Shown: positions 1 through 8,974, numbered from the stretch's first letter. The stretch is DNA of 64,000 nt from Flavobacterium sp. ASW18X (GCF_005144745.1 NZ_SWKK01000012.1:62001-126000); one strand, 5' to 3'. Translations and numbers: made by a program. Notes: generated by a model not told the origin, from the sequence alone.

Positions 1-1235
1 ATTTGTCTACCTTTTTTAAGTGGAATATAGTCGCCAAACTCTCTAATAACATCAATTACTTTTTGGCCTTCCTTAATTGTAATTCCTTTTTGAGTATAAT
101 AGCCAAACTTAACTGTTTCTCCTACTACAATTTTACCGGAGTCTAACTTTTCGCCCCCTGTTAGTACATTTAAAAAAGTAGATTTTCCTGTTCCATTTTT
201 GCCAATAATGCCAACACGCTCCCCTTTAGTAAAACTGTAGTCAAATTTTTGAAGCATTACCTTATTTCCAAAACTTTTGGTAAGATTGTGTAGTTCTACA
301 ATCTTGCTGCCCAAACGTTCCATATTGAGTTCTAATTGCACCTCGTGCTCCTTTCTACGCTGGTGTGCTAAAGATTTTATTTTGTAAAAATCGTCTATTC
401 TAGATTTAGATTTAGTAGTACGGGCTTTAGGCTGTCTCCGCATCCAATCTAACTCTTTCTTAAACAAAGATTTATTTTTATGTTGTTCTACGGCTTCTCT
501 TTCTAGGCGCTCTCCTCGCTTTTCTAAATAATAACTGTAATTACCCTTATAACTGTATAATTGGTTGTTGTCTAGCTCTATAATCTCATTACATACACGT
601 TCTAAAAAATAGCGGTCGTGCGTTACCATAAAAAGCGTAATGTTCTCTTTTCTAAAAAACTCCTCTAACCACTCAATCATTTCTAAATCTAGGTGGTTGG
701 TGGGCTCATCTAAAATTAGGAGTTCTGGTTTATTAATTAGGGCGTTAGCAAGAGCTAAACGTTTTTTTTGCCCGCCAGAGAGCACTTTTACTTTTACATC
801 TAAATCGGTAAGGTTTAATTTAAATAATATTTGCTTGTATTGGGTTTCAAAATCCCAAGCATGGTGGCGCTCCATAGCATCGAACGCCTTTTGATATTGC
901 TCTTGGTCTTCTGGATTAGCAATAGCCTCTTCATAAGCCGCTATTACAGTAAGGATTTCGTTTCCAGATGCAAAGATGGTTTGTTCAATGGTAAGTTCCG
1001 GGTTTAAATCTGGCTCTTGTTCTAAAAAAGAAACCTTAATTCCTTTTCTGGTATTTATTTGTCCTGTTTCTGAGGTGTCTTTGCCTGATAAGATGCGTAA
1101 GATAGAAGTTTTTCCACTGCCGTTTTTGGCAATTAATGCAATTTTCTGGTCCTTATTTATACCAAAAGAGATATCAGAAAACAAAACTACCTCGCCATAG
1201 CTTTTAGAAATGTTTTCTACCGTCATTAAATTCAT
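1..1235 (-). CDS. ABC-F family ATPase (Uup/EttA-like), 3' part cut by window edge
   Basis: ABC-F proteins are soluble twin-ATPase proteins that act on ribosomes (translation rescue or antibiotic protection). They carry no membrane domain, and none is seen here. About 411 codons are present and the frame runs off position 1. The first ATPase domain has a Walker A at residues 36-44 (AKNGSGKTS, with Ala for the usual first Gly), the signature LSGGQKKRLAL and Walker B LLILDEPTNHLD. It is followed by the charged Arg/Lys-rich inter-domain linker typical of ABC-F, then a second Walker A, GKNGTGKST. The start is the ATG at 1235; another ATG lies three codons in. It begins 6 bases after the DUF4105 gene, so the two are probably cotranscribed. 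Family assignment is firm; the subfamily is not resolved without the C-terminus. Confidence 0.9.
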   Translation of the reverse strand, partial: MNLMTVENISKSYGEVVLFSDISFGINKDQKIALIAKNGSGKTSILRILSGKDTSETGQINTRKGIKVSFLEQEPDLNPELTIEQTIFASGNEILTVIAAYEEAIANPEDQEQYQKAFDAMERHHAWDFETQYKQILFKLNLTDLDVKVKVLSGGQKKRLALANALINKPELLILDEPTNHLDLEMIEWLEEFFRKENITLFMVTHDRYFLERVCNEIIELDNNQLYSYKGNYSYYLEKRGERLEREAVEQHKNKSLFKKELDWMRRQPKARTTKSKSRIDDFYKIKSLAHQRRKEHEVQLELNMERLGSKIVELHNLTKSFGNKVMLQKFDYSFTKGERVGIIGKNGTGKSTFLNVLTGGEKLDSGKIVVGETVKFGYYTQKGITIKEGQKVIDVIREFGDYIPLKKGRQ

Positions 1236-1241
1236 CTTACC

Positions 1242-2411
1242 CTATTTTATTTTATTGTAAAGGAACAAATATCGGATGGATAATGCTGCCATCAAAAATA
1301 GATTTAGAGGTGATATGGCGTGGATGCCAAAAGTCCACAAAAGAATTATAATTACAATTCCGCCTAGAGCTACCAATAAATAAGTTTTTAGCCATTTTGG
1401 AAACCCAGTAGATTTGCTAACTATAAAGGCCATATAGGTGTTAAATGGTAAAAGCCAAATAAAATTTAGATTAAAACGTGTAACCTCATGGTCAGTAGCT
1501 AACCATAGTAATAGAATAAAACAGCCTGCGATACCACTTAAAAAGAACAAGCTAAAATCTAATATTTTGCTTCTAAATCCATGCTTTCTGTCCAAATAGG
1601 TTATGGCAATAACTAGTCCTAAAAGAATTAGAAACCAAAACAATGGCGTAGTGATAAAAATGCTACCCTTTTTTACTTCTGGGTACTCTAAAACCGTGCG
1701 CTCCCTTTTAACTATAGGTTGGTCATCTATAGTGGTGTTTTTTAATTGTTCATGGGCGTAATATGGTAGAAACATTTGTTCTACCGCACTTGCCTTACGG
1801 TCAGTAATACCGCCAAAAGCTAAATCTATCCCAAAAGCGCCCCATGAGTTAATGGGTATAAACTCGTGGACTAAATTTCTAAAGGTTTTTTGTTCAGTAA
1901 GGTGATGGTCTTTAAAAGTTATGCGACTCCCAAATTGATTTTTAAGGACGACCCCGGTAATGCTAGAGCAATTGTTAAATAGAGGGTCATATAAATATTC
2001 TCTGTTCTCTGGCAGATAATTCTGTTCAAAAAACTGAAACATCTCATTTGTTTCTTTTGGTGTTAAATTCAAGATTTGTTCCTTTACCCATCGCCTATCA
2101 AGTTCATATTCATACAAGAAGCGGTCAAAGCTCCGTCTGCTAAGGGAGTAAATTAATTTCCCTTTTGTGAAATTGAGGTAAAAATTAGGCCTATTAAAAT
2201 CGAACGTGCCATAATTGTAAATTACATCAATACCTTGTGCAGGGTCCTGTACTCTAAAAGCAGAATGTCCAAAGGAGTAATACAAAACATCACCCGCTCC
2301 ACAAGTCATTACGCTTATTGTAGCCTTGTCAGACAAGGTAATTTGCTGTGCAAATGTCCATTTAAAACTCAGTAAGCACAACAGTATAAGGAGGTAGAAA
2401 GTTCTTTTCAT
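1242..2411 (-). CDS. DUF4105 / Lnb-type membrane protein (probable lipoprotein N-acyltransferase)
   Basis: The predicted protein has an N-terminal signal sequence ending about FAQ (residues 1-22), a periplasmic DUF4105 domain and four C-terminal membrane segments (from about residue 262). The visible catalytic candidates are His49 in YSFGHSAFR and Cys148 in LFNNCSS, the arrangement of a permuted papain-like/NlpC fold. DUF4105 proteins of Bacteroides have been reported as Lnb, the enzyme that adds the third acyl chain to lipoproteins in a phylum without Lnt; transfer of that function here is inference. The ATG at 2411 was preferred to the one at 2435 because it puts the signal peptide at the N-terminus. 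The gene is divergent from pssA and lies directly upstream of the ABC-F gene. Confidence 0.82.
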   Translation of the reverse strand: MKRTFYLLILLCLLSFKWTFAQQITLSDKATISVMTCGAGDVLYYSFGHSAFRVQDPAQGIDVIYNYGTFDFNRPNFYLNFTKGKLIYSLSRRSFDRFLYEYELDRRWVKEQILNLTPKETNEMFQFFEQNYLPENREYLYDPLFNNCSSITGVVLKNQFGSRITFKDHHLTEQKTFRNLVHEFIPINSWGAFGIDLAFGGITDRKASAVEQMFLPYYAHEQLKNTTIDDQPIVKRERTVLEYPEVKKGSIFITTPLFWFLILLGLVIAITYLDRKHGFRSKILDFSLFFLSGIAGCFILLLWLATDHEVTRFNLNFIWLLPFNTYMAFIVSKSTGFPKWLKTYLLVALGGIVIIILLWTFGIHAISPLNLFLMAALSIRYLFLYNKIK

Positions 2412-2510
2412 AATCTGATATGCGCAAATATCCATATAATTGTTAATTGTTAAAAAAGTACAGTGCTTATATGCCTGTTTTTTAGCTTATTTTTACCAAA
2501 ACACTAGTAG

Positions 2511-3230
2511 ATGAAACAATACATTCCTAATTTAATTACGCTTCTTAATCTTTTTTGCGGTTGTGTTGCCATACTCTTTGCTGTAAAGAATCAGTTAGAT
2601 TTGGCTGCTGCATTTGTGGTTTTAGGAATTATATTTGATTTTTTTGATGGATTTGCAGCACGATTGTTAAATGTTTCTAGTGAAATAGGAGTACAGTTAG
2701 ATTCTCTAGCTGATATGGTAACGAGTGGCGTAGTCCCAGGAATCGTAATGTATCAACTACTAAGTATGGCTCAGGTGGGGGGCTGGAATGTAGATGTATT
2801 TGGAGTGCACTCATCTGTAGCTCTTTTGCCTCTCTTTGGTTTTGTAATTACATTGGCATCTGCCTACCGTTTAGCTAATTTTAATGTGGATGAGAATCAA
2901 GTTTCTTCTTTTATAGGCCTGCCAACACCTGCTAATACCTTGATGGTGTTGTCTTTACCATTAATTTTGCTATTTCAGCATAATGATACTTTGAATTCTA
3001 TCATTTTAAATCAATGGTTTTTGTTAGGTTTTACTGTTCTCAGTGCCTATTTGCTAAATGCGAAGATTGCATTATTTGCATTAAAGTTTAAGAACTGGGA
3101 TTTTAAAGAGAATGGTGTAAAATATCTGTTTTTGATTGGGAGTTTGATTCTCTTGCTTACCCTAAAATATTTAGCAATACCCATAGTGATATTGCTTTAT
3201 ATAGGGCTGTCTTTAGTTTCTAAAAAGTAA
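2511..3230 (+). CDS. pssA: CDP-diacylglycerol--serine O-phosphatidyltransferase
   Basis: Integral membrane enzyme that joins CDP-diacylglycerol and serine to make phosphatidylserine, the precursor of phosphatidylethanolamine. The CDP-alcohol phosphotransferase signature DGxxARx8Gx3Dx3D is complete: Asp46-Gly47, Ala50-Arg51, Gly60, Asp64 and Asp68. At 239 residues with about six to eight hydrophobic segments it matches the short bacterial PssA type. It is the only plus-strand gene in the first 6 kb, divergent from the DUF4105 gene and converging on lptB with 5 bases between the stops. No decarboxylase gene (psd) lies nearby. Confidence 0.93.
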   Translation: MKQYIPNLITLLNLFCGCVAILFAVKNQLDLAAAFVVLGIIFDFFDGFAARLLNVSSEIGVQLDSLADMVTSGVVPGIVMYQLLSMAQVGGWNVDVFGVHSSVALLPLFGFVITLASAYRLANFNVDENQVSSFIGLPTPANTLMVLSLPLILLFQHNDTLNSIILNQWFLLGFTVLSAYLLNAKIALFALKFKNWDFKENGVKYLFLIGSLILLLTLKYLAIPIVILLYIGLSLVSKK

Positions 3231-3235
3231 GGGGT

Positions 3236-3976
3236 TTAGAATTCTAGCTTCTTTTTACGTAGTTCAAAGTTTTGACCCAAATACACTTTACGTACCATTT
3301 CGTCTTGTGCCAAATCTTCTGGAATACCTGCTTTCAAGATTCCACCTTCAAACATCAAATAAGAACGCTCTGTAATGGCTAACGTTTCTTGTACGTTGTG
3401 GTCTGTGATAAGAATACCTATATTCTTATTTTTTAGCTGCGCTACAATCCGCTGAATATCTTCTACGGCTACAGGGTCTACACCAGCAAAAGGCTCATCT
3501 AACAAGATGAATTTTGGGTCTGTAGCCAAGGCTCTTGCAATTTCGGTTCGTCTACGTTCCCCACCAGATAGCAAGTCACCTCGGTTTTTACGTATATGCC
3601 CAAGGCTAAATTCATCTATCAAAGACTCCATCTTCATGTGCTGTTCTTTTTTAGAAAGATTGGTAGTTTGCAACACACTTAAAATGTTATCTTCTATACT
3701 TAGTTTTCTAAAGACAGAAGCTTCTTGCGCCAAATATCCTATACCGTTTTGTGCACGCTTATACATGGGAAACTCGGTTATTTCCATGTCGTTTAAAAAT
3801 ATCTTTCCACCATTGGGTTTAATAAGCCCAACAATCATGTAAAAAGAGGTGGTTTTACCAGCGCCGTTTGGGCCTAGAAGACCAATAATTTCGCCTTGTT
3901 TTACTTCTAAAGATATACCTTTCACTACCTTACGGCCGCGATAGGATTTCATAATATTGTCTGCGCGTAGAATCAT
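3236..3976 (-). CDS. lptB: LPS export ABC transporter ATP-binding protein
   Basis: Cytoplasmic ATPase of the LptB2FG complex, which extracts LPS from the inner membrane and drives it across the periplasm. At 246 residues it has a Walker A GPNGAGKTT (35-43), a Q-loop at LAQEA (about 83), signature LSGGE (136-140), Walker B FILLDE (156-161) and H-loop His193. The FAGVDP segment after Walker B and the Y-L-x-Q-E-A-S-V-F-R region are typical of LptB. The permease genes lptF/lptG are not adjacent; an OstA-like gene is 27 kb away in the window. A -7 promoter octamer ends 10 bases before the ATG, implying a very short leader. Confidence 0.94.
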   Translation of the reverse strand: MILRADNIMKSYRGRKVVKGISLEVKQGEIIGLLGPNGAGKTTSFYMIVGLIKPNGGKIFLNDMEITEFPMYKRAQNGIGYLAQEASVFRKLSIEDNILSVLQTTNLSKKEQHMKMESLIDEFSLGHIRKNRGDLLSGGERRRTEIARALATDPKFILLDEPFAGVDPVAVEDIQRIVAQLKNKNIGILITDHNVQETLAITERSYLMFEGGILKAGIPEDLAQDEMVRKVYLGQNFELRKKKLEF

Positions 3977-3986
3977 AATGGATAGT

Positions 3987-3994
3987 CAAAGCTA
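3987..3994 (-). promoter_or_regulatory. -7 promoter box upstream of lptB
   Basis: On the minus strand the sequence reads TAGCTTTG, an exact match to the Bacteroidetes -7 consensus TAnnTTTG, 10 bases before the lptB ATG. No TTG is found at the -33 distance. Confidence 0.4.
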
Positions 3995-4033
3995 ACCAAA
4001 CCAACTGAAATGCCTAGTAGGTTTGTGAAAAAA

Positions 4034-4384
4034 TTAGTTCTCGTTTTCTTCCAAAGCTTCCCAATACTCGTAGGCCCTTCTTAAGTGTGGAATCACAATG
4101 GTGCCACCAACTAAAGTTGCTATACCTAAAGTTTCCATTACTTCTTCTTTAGTTGCTCCGTTTTCCTTAGAACTTTCTAAATGGTATTTAACGCAATCAT
4201 CACAGCGTAATACTGCTGATGCCACTAACCCTAAAAGCTCTTTGGTTTTAATGTCTAATGCCCCTGGCATAAAAGCGTTGGTGTCTAGATTAAAAATCCG
4301 TTTGATTAATTTATTGTTATCACCTAGAATTTTATCATTCATTTTTGCCCTGTAGGCATTAAATTCTTCTACTTGATTAGCCAT
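4034..4384 (-). CDS. carboxymuconolactone decarboxylase family protein (AhpD-like)
   Basis: Small (116 residues), all-helical AhpD/CMD-fold protein. It carries the redox motif Cys61-x-x-Cys64-x-x-x-His68 (LRCDDCVKYH) with Glu49 upstream, the proton-relay pattern of AhpD-type peroxidase partners rather than of the true decarboxylase. A thiol-disulfide or peroxidase-coupled role is therefore likely but the partner is unknown. Its start overlaps the end of tatC by 8 bases, so it is translationally coupled to tatC and kdsD. It has no signal peptide and is probably cytoplasmic. Confidence 0.85.
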   Translation of the reverse strand: MANQVEEFNAYRAKMNDKILGDNNKLIKRIFNLDTNAFMPGALDIKTKELLGLVASAVLRCDDCVKYHLESSKENGATKEEVMETLGIATLVGGTIVIPHLRRAYEYWEALEENEN

Positions 4385-5213
4385 TTTTTGCTGCTTTTTC
4401 TTTTTTAAGGTCGCGCTTAATTACCACGCCTGAAATATAAATACTTACTTGATATAAAATAAGAACTGGTATGGCCACCACTATTTGGCTGGCTACATCT
4501 GGAGGTGTAATAACTGCAGAAAGTATAAGAACCACAACCAGTGCTATTTTACGGTATTTCTTGAGAGTTTCTGGAGTAACTAGTCCAATTTTAGTTAGGA
4601 AAAAGATAATTATCGGGAGCTCAAACATTATACCACATGCAATAACAGATGCTCTTACAGTAGAGATAAAAGAACTAATGTCTATCTCATTAGTAACCTC
4701 TTTACTAACTTGGTACGTTCCTAAAAAATTTATAGATAAGGGAGCAACTACGTAGTACCCAAATAAAACACCTAAAAAGAATAAAAAGGAGGCAACAAAT
4801 ATGAAGCCTTTACTGTATTTGCGTTCTTTCTCGTACAATCCAGGACTTATAAATTTCCATAGTTCATATAACAAATAGGGAAAGCCAAGAATAAATCCAG
4901 CCCAGATAGAGGTCCAAATATGCGCGGAAAACTGCCCTGCCATTGTTCTGTTTTGTATGGAAAAAGGGAGCGACTCTCCACAAAACTCAGAATCAATACC
5001 AAAGGTAGTCGCTATTTTGCAAAAGAATTTATAGGTGGGGAAGTCCATTTTTTTAGGACCAAAAATGACGGTGTCAAAGATAAAATCTTTCATAACAAAT
5101 GCTACACAGCCAATGATAACAATGGCTAATGTGGAGCGTATCAAGTGCCATCTTAGTTCTTCTAAGTGGTCAAGGAAAGACATTTCGTTAGGGTCCTTTG
5201 CTACTTTTGCCAT
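4377..5213 (-). CDS. tatC: Sec-independent protein translocase TatC
   Basis: Core receptor of the twin-arginine translocon, which binds RR signal peptides and exports folded proteins. The N-terminal MSFLDHLEELR segment is the hallmark TatC motif, followed by about six transmembrane helices and the family motif FxxGxxFxYxVxxP (here FLGVLFGYYVVAP). It is 278 residues long, slightly longer than E. coli TatC because of an insert between TM1 and TM2 (about residues 50-90, with two Cys). Its ATG shares bases with the kdsD stop (TAATG). No tatA gene is adjacent. Confidence 0.94.
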   Translation of the reverse strand: MAKVAKDPNEMSFLDHLEELRWHLIRSTLAIVIIGCVAFVMKDFIFDTVIFGPKKMDFPTYKFFCKIATTFGIDSEFCGESLPFSIQNRTMAGQFSAHIWTSIWAGFILGFPYLLYELWKFISPGLYEKERKYSKGFIFVASFLFFLGVLFGYYVVAPLSINFLGTYQVSKEVTNEIDISSFISTVRASVIACGIMFELPIIIFFLTKIGLVTPETLKKYRKIALVVVLILSAVITPPDVASQIVVAIPVLILYQVSIYISGVVIKRDLKKEKAAKNG

Positions 5214-6178
5214 TAAGTTATTCCTTCGTTTATAAGATTATGAATATGTATAACACCCTTGTACTCGTTATCTTGTACTACTAAAAGCTGAGAAATTCCG
5301 TGTTTCTTTAGGAGTTCCATGGCTTTTACTGCTAAGATATCAGCTTCTATAGTTTTAGGAGCTCTGGTCATAATATCTTTTGCGGTTAGGGTGCTTATAT
5401 TATCGTGTTTATTTAACATCCTACGGATATCACCATCGGTCACCACACCAACAACCTCCTTGTTTTCCATTACGGCCGTTACCCCTAACATTTTCTTAGA
5501 GATTTCTACAATAACCTCTTTAACGCTAGCATCTGCCGCTACTATAGGTTTTTCATTAGTCTCTACGATGTCTGCTACCCTCAAATACAAGCGTTTGCCT
5601 AAAGAACCTCCTGGGTGGTATTTAGCAAAATCTTCTTTACCAAATTCTCTCAATTCTAGCAAGCAAATGGCTAAAGCATCTCCCATAACCAATTGCGCGG
5701 TTGTACTTGTGGTTGGTGCTAAATTGTTTGGGCAAGCCTCTTTTTCTACATAGGTGTTCAAAACAAAATCTGCCTGTTTAGCTAAAACTGATTCTGCGTT
5801 ACCGGTTAAACCAATTAAAGTATTGCCACCTCTTTTTATAAGAGGAATGAGCATCTTAATTTCTTCCGTATTGCCACTTTTAGATAGGCAAATAACCACA
5901 TCATTATTCTGTATGGTACCAAGGTCTCCATGGATAGCATCGGCAGCATGCATAAATATAGAAGGTGTACCTGTAGAATTTAAAGTTGCTACTATTTTAG
6001 AGGCAATGAGCGCGCTTTTACCTACGCCAGAAATAACTACCCTTCCCTTACTATTAAAAATGGCAGTAACGGCACCTTCAAATTGTGTATCTAAAAAGGG
6101 AATTAAATCAAGTATGGCTTTGCCCTCGTTCTCTATAGTTTTGCGGGCAATTTCTAGAATTGCTTTGTTAGCGTTCAA
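5213..6178 (-). CDS. kdsD: KpsF/GutQ-type arabinose-5-phosphate isomerase
   Basis: Interconverts ribulose-5-phosphate and arabinose-5-phosphate, the first committed step towards Kdo for the LPS core. A SIS domain occupies about residues 35-170 (GVGKSA at 51-56, LSKSGNT at 98-104), then the family signature YHPGGSLGKRL and two CBS domains (about 203-258 and 265-321). The length of 321 residues is standard. The only start consistent with the family N-terminus is a TTG at 6178; no in-frame ATG precedes it. It heads a kdsD-tatC-ahpD-like cluster whose genes overlap and lies divergent from recQ. Confidence 0.92.
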   Translation of the reverse strand: MNANKAILEIARKTIENEGKAILDLIPFLDTQFEGAVTAIFNSKGRVVISGVGKSALIASKIVATLNSTGTPSIFMHAADAIHGDLGTIQNNDVVICLSKSGNTEEIKMLIPLIKRGGNTLIGLTGNAESVLAKQADFVLNTYVEKEACPNNLAPTTSTTAQLVMGDALAICLLELREFGKEDFAKYHPGGSLGKRLYLRVADIVETNEKPIVAADASVKEVIVEISKKMLGVTAVMENKEVVGVVTDGDIRRMLNKHDNISTLTAKDIMTRAPKTIEADILAVKAMELLKKHGISQLLVVQDNEYKGVIHIHNLINEGIT

Positions 6179-6267
6179 TGTTGTTGTGCTATTATGGGTT
6201 GTAATCTAAAAGAATGTATTATCTTTAATTTTACAAAATTAAACAAAGAAATCTGTATAGTTTATAT

Positions 6268-6338
6268 AAAAAGGACGCTTGGATAAAAACTATGACCAAA
6301 TCCTCTCATCTTGACCAACTTAATTGTTTGTCCTTTTT
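6268..6338 (+). repeat. Long-range inverted repeat in the kdsD-recQ gap
   Basis: AAAAAGGAC at 6268-6276 is matched by its reverse complement GTCCTTTTT at 6330-6338. The enclosed 53 bases contain a possible inner stem (TTGG...CCAA) and two copies of TGACCAA. This could fold as a leader hairpin 16 bases before recQ, or mark a short RNA ending in a T-run; it may also be chance. Confidence 0.25.
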
Positions 6339-6354
6339 AAACTGAAATTAGAGA

Positions 6355-8556
6355 ATGAGTGCTATTGCAATGGAATTACAGAACGCATTAAAGAAGTATT
6401 TTGGTTTTTCACAGTTTAAAGGACTTCAAGAACAAGTAATCACCAATATTTTAGAAGATAAAGACACGTTTGTAATAATGCCTACAGGTGGTGGTAAATC
6501 GCTTTGCTATCAATTACCTGCATTAATGCAAGATGGAACGGCAATTGTGGTTTCTCCTTTAATCGCCTTAATGAAAAATCAGGTCGATGCGATAAGAGGG
6601 GTGTCATCAGAACAAGGTATTGCCCATGTATTAAATTCGTCTTTAACTAAAACAGAAATTAAACAGGTTAAGAATGATATATCCTCAGGGGTTACAAAAT
6701 TACTGTATGTAGCTCCAGAAAGCTTAACCAAAGATGAGAACATAGCGTTTTTACGTAGCGTTCAATTATCTTTTGTTGCGGTGGACGAAGCACATTGTAT
6801 CTCTGAATGGGGACATGATTTTAGACCGGAATATAGAAACTTAAGGAGTATAATTTCTAGATTAGGAGATAATATTCCTATCATAGGGCTTACTGCAACG
6901 GCTACGCCAAAAGTGCAAGAAGACATCATTAAAAACTTAGGGATGGTAGATGCTAAAGTGTTTAAAGCATCTTTTAATCGTCCTAATTTGTTTTACGAAG
7001 TACGCCCTAAAACTAAAACAGTAGATGCAGATATAATTCGTTTTATTAAGCAAAACGAAGGCAAATCTGGGATTGTATATTGTCTTAGTAGAAAACGCGT
7101 AGAGGAGTTAGCGCAAGTATTGCAAGTAAACGGTATAAGCGCAGTGCCCTATCATGCGGGATTTGATGCTAAAACTAGAGCCAAATACCAAGACATGTTT
7201 TTGATGGAAGATGTAGATGTTGTGGTGGCTACTATTGCCTTTGGTATGGGTATAGACAAGCCTGATGTTCGTTTTGTCATTCATCATGATATTCCTAAAA
7301 GTATAGAGAGTTACTACCAAGAAACAGGTAGAGCGGGTAGAGATGGTGGCGAAGGCCATTGTTTGGCATACTATGCGTACAAAGATGTGGAAAAACTAGA
7401 AAAATTCATGTCTGGGAAGCCTGTAGCGGAACAAGAAATTGGTCATGCTTTATTACAAGAGATAGTTGCCTATGCAGAGACTTCCATGTCTAGAAGAAAA
7501 TTCATTTTACATTATTTTGGAGAAGAGTTTGATGAGGTGAATGGGGAAGGAGCAGACATGGATGATAATGCTCGCAATCCCAAACCAAAAGAGGAGGCCC
7601 AAGAAAATGTGCTAAAACTTTTACGTACAGTATCAGAAACAAATGAAAAGTTCAAAACTAAAGAGATTGTAAAAACCCTAGTGGGGAAAACTAATGCACT
7701 AATAACATCTCATAAAACCAATGAACGTGAGGTTTTTGGTATAGGTGCTGATAGAGAAATTGGCTATTGGATGGCGCTCACTAGGCAAGTATTAGTTGCA
7801 GGCTATCTAAAAAAAGAAATAGAACGGTACGGCGTATTGGGAGTTACTAAAGAGGGTAAGGATTTTATGCAAAATCCTAGCTCTTTTACGATGACCTTGG
7901 ATCATGAATATTCTGAGGCGGTCAATGATAACATCATTACAGCAGGCAAAGGAGCTGGTGCTAGTACGGACGAAAATCTTTTAAAACTGTTAAAGGATTT
8001 ACGCAAAAAAGAAGCAAAAAAGAATGATGTACCACCATTCGTTGTGTTTCAAGACCCTTCCTTAGAAGATATGGCACTTAAATATCCTATTTCTATGGAA
8101 GAATTACTCAATATCCACGGAGTAGGAGAAGGTAAGGCTAAAAAATATGGGAAACCGTTTGTTGCCTTGATTAATAACTATGTGACGGAGAATGATATTG
8201 TTAGGCCAGAAGATTTAGTGGTGAAAAGCACTGGAGCCAATTCTGGATTGAAACTATACATCATACAAAATGTAGATAGAAAATTACCCTTAGATGATAT
8301 CGCTTCTGCAAAAGGATTAGAGTTGCCTGAATTGATTAAAGAAATGGAACAGATTGTCTTTAGTGGTACCAAGCTTAATTTAGGCTATTGGATAGATGAG
8401 ATTTTAGACGAAGACCAACAAGAAGAAATTCACGATTACTTTTTAGAAGCGGAAACCGATAGTATTTCCGCAGCTATGGAGGAGTTTGATGGAGACTATG
8501 AAGACGAAGAACTGCGTTTATATCGCCTTAAATTTATAAGCGAAGTAGCGAACTAG
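6355..8556 (+). CDS. recQ: ATP-dependent DNA helicase RecQ
   Basis: 3'-5' DNA helicase for recombination and fork repair. The superfamily 2 motifs are all present: Walker A TGGGKS (44-49), DEAH (144-147) with the RecQ aromatic loop after it, SAT-like TATAT (180-184) and motif VI QETGRAGRDG (322-331). An RQC-like region and an HRDC domain (about 563-640) follow. At 733 residues it is longer than E. coli RecQ by a C-terminal extension. The four zinc-binding Cys normally found after motif VI are missing: the region around 377-410 has Ser379 and an Asp/Asn-rich loop instead. The ATG at 6355 was used; another at 6370 is possible. Confidence 0.94.
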   Translation: MSAIAMELQNALKKYFGFSQFKGLQEQVITNILEDKDTFVIMPTGGGKSLCYQLPALMQDGTAIVVSPLIALMKNQVDAIRGVSSEQGIAHVLNSSLTKTEIKQVKNDISSGVTKLLYVAPESLTKDENIAFLRSVQLSFVAVDEAHCISEWGHDFRPEYRNLRSIISRLGDNIPIIGLTATATPKVQEDIIKNLGMVDAKVFKASFNRPNLFYEVRPKTKTVDADIIRFIKQNEGKSGIVYCLSRKRVEELAQVLQVNGISAVPYHAGFDAKTRAKYQDMFLMEDVDVVVATIAFGMGIDKPDVRFVIHHDIPKSIESYYQETGRAGRDGGEGHCLAYYAYKDVEKLEKFMSGKPVAEQEIGHALLQEIVAYAETSMSRRKFILHYFGEEFDEVNGEGADMDDNARNPKPKEEAQENVLKLLRTVSETNEKFKTKEIVKTLVGKTNALITSHKTNEREVFGIGADREIGYWMALTRQVLVAGYLKKEIERYGVLGVTKEGKDFMQNPSSFTMTLDHEYSEAVNDNIITAGKGAGASTDENLLKLLKDLRKKEAKKNDVPPFVVFQDPSLEDMALKYPISMEELLNIHGVGEGKAKKYGKPFVALINNYVTENDIVRPEDLVVKSTGANSGLKLYIIQNVDRKLPLDDIASAKGLELPELIKEMEQIVFSGTKLNLGYWIDEILDEDQQEEIHDYFLEAETDSISAAMEEFDGDYEDEELRLYRLKFISEVAN

Positions 8557-8583
8557 TTTATAATGGAGAATTATCAATATCAA

Positions 8584-8615
8584 AAAAAGCCCTTGAATTT
8601 GTTCAAGGGCTTTTT
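8584..8615. terminator. Bidirectional terminator between recQ and the CCC-motif gene
   Basis: Perfect 14-bp stem AAAAAGCCCTTGAA / TTCAAGGGCTTTTT with loop TTTG. It lies between converging genes, and T-runs follow the stem on both strands. Confidence 0.85.
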
Positions 8616-8635
8616 ATTATGAGAAAATTGAATCT

Positions 8636-8974
8636 TTAATCTAATTCAATTCCTAATTGCTCATAAACTTCTCTCTGTTGTTCCATATAGCCTTCCCAGC
8701 CGCCAGCAGATATAATTTGGAAAATGCCTAATCCAAGAACTAGAATACCTAAAACCAAGCCTACAATTGCCAATATTCTGGCTGTATTTACTTGACTATA
8801 GTTAGAATATTGTTCAGGAGCAAGTGCATATGTCTTTTTATCTTTATTAGCTAATACTAGTGCTATAGCAGAAAGGATAATACCACCAATACCAGCACTA
8901 AAACAGCAGCATAGATAGCCAAAAATGCTAAGTACGATAGAAATGGTTGCATTAGGTAACTTTTGTTGTTCCAT
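8636..8974 (-). CDS. CCC-motif small membrane protein
   Basis: Protein of 112 residues with two hydrophobic segments (about 8-40 and 65-90). Three consecutive Cys (Cys22-24) sit in the first one, in the sequence GYLCCCFSAG, which is the feature that names this Bacteroidetes family. Gly-rich helices and a tail after LGIFQII resemble DUF4190-like proteins. Function is unknown. It is downstream of, and 10 bases from, a DUF2752 gene, a pairing common in flavobacteria, and shares that transcript. Confidence 0.75.
   Translation of the reverse strand: MEQQKLPNATISIVLSIFGYLCCCFSAGIGGIILSAIALVLANKDKKTYALAPEQYSNYSQVNTARILAIVGLVLGILVLGLGIFQIISAGGWEGYMEQQREVYEQLGIELD

Noticed and set aside
5319-6209. 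Long open frames on the plus strand opposite kdsD (about 144 and 151 codons)
   Set aside because: They have no recognisable motifs and lie wholly antisense to a gene with clear SIS and CBS domains; they reflect its codon composition.
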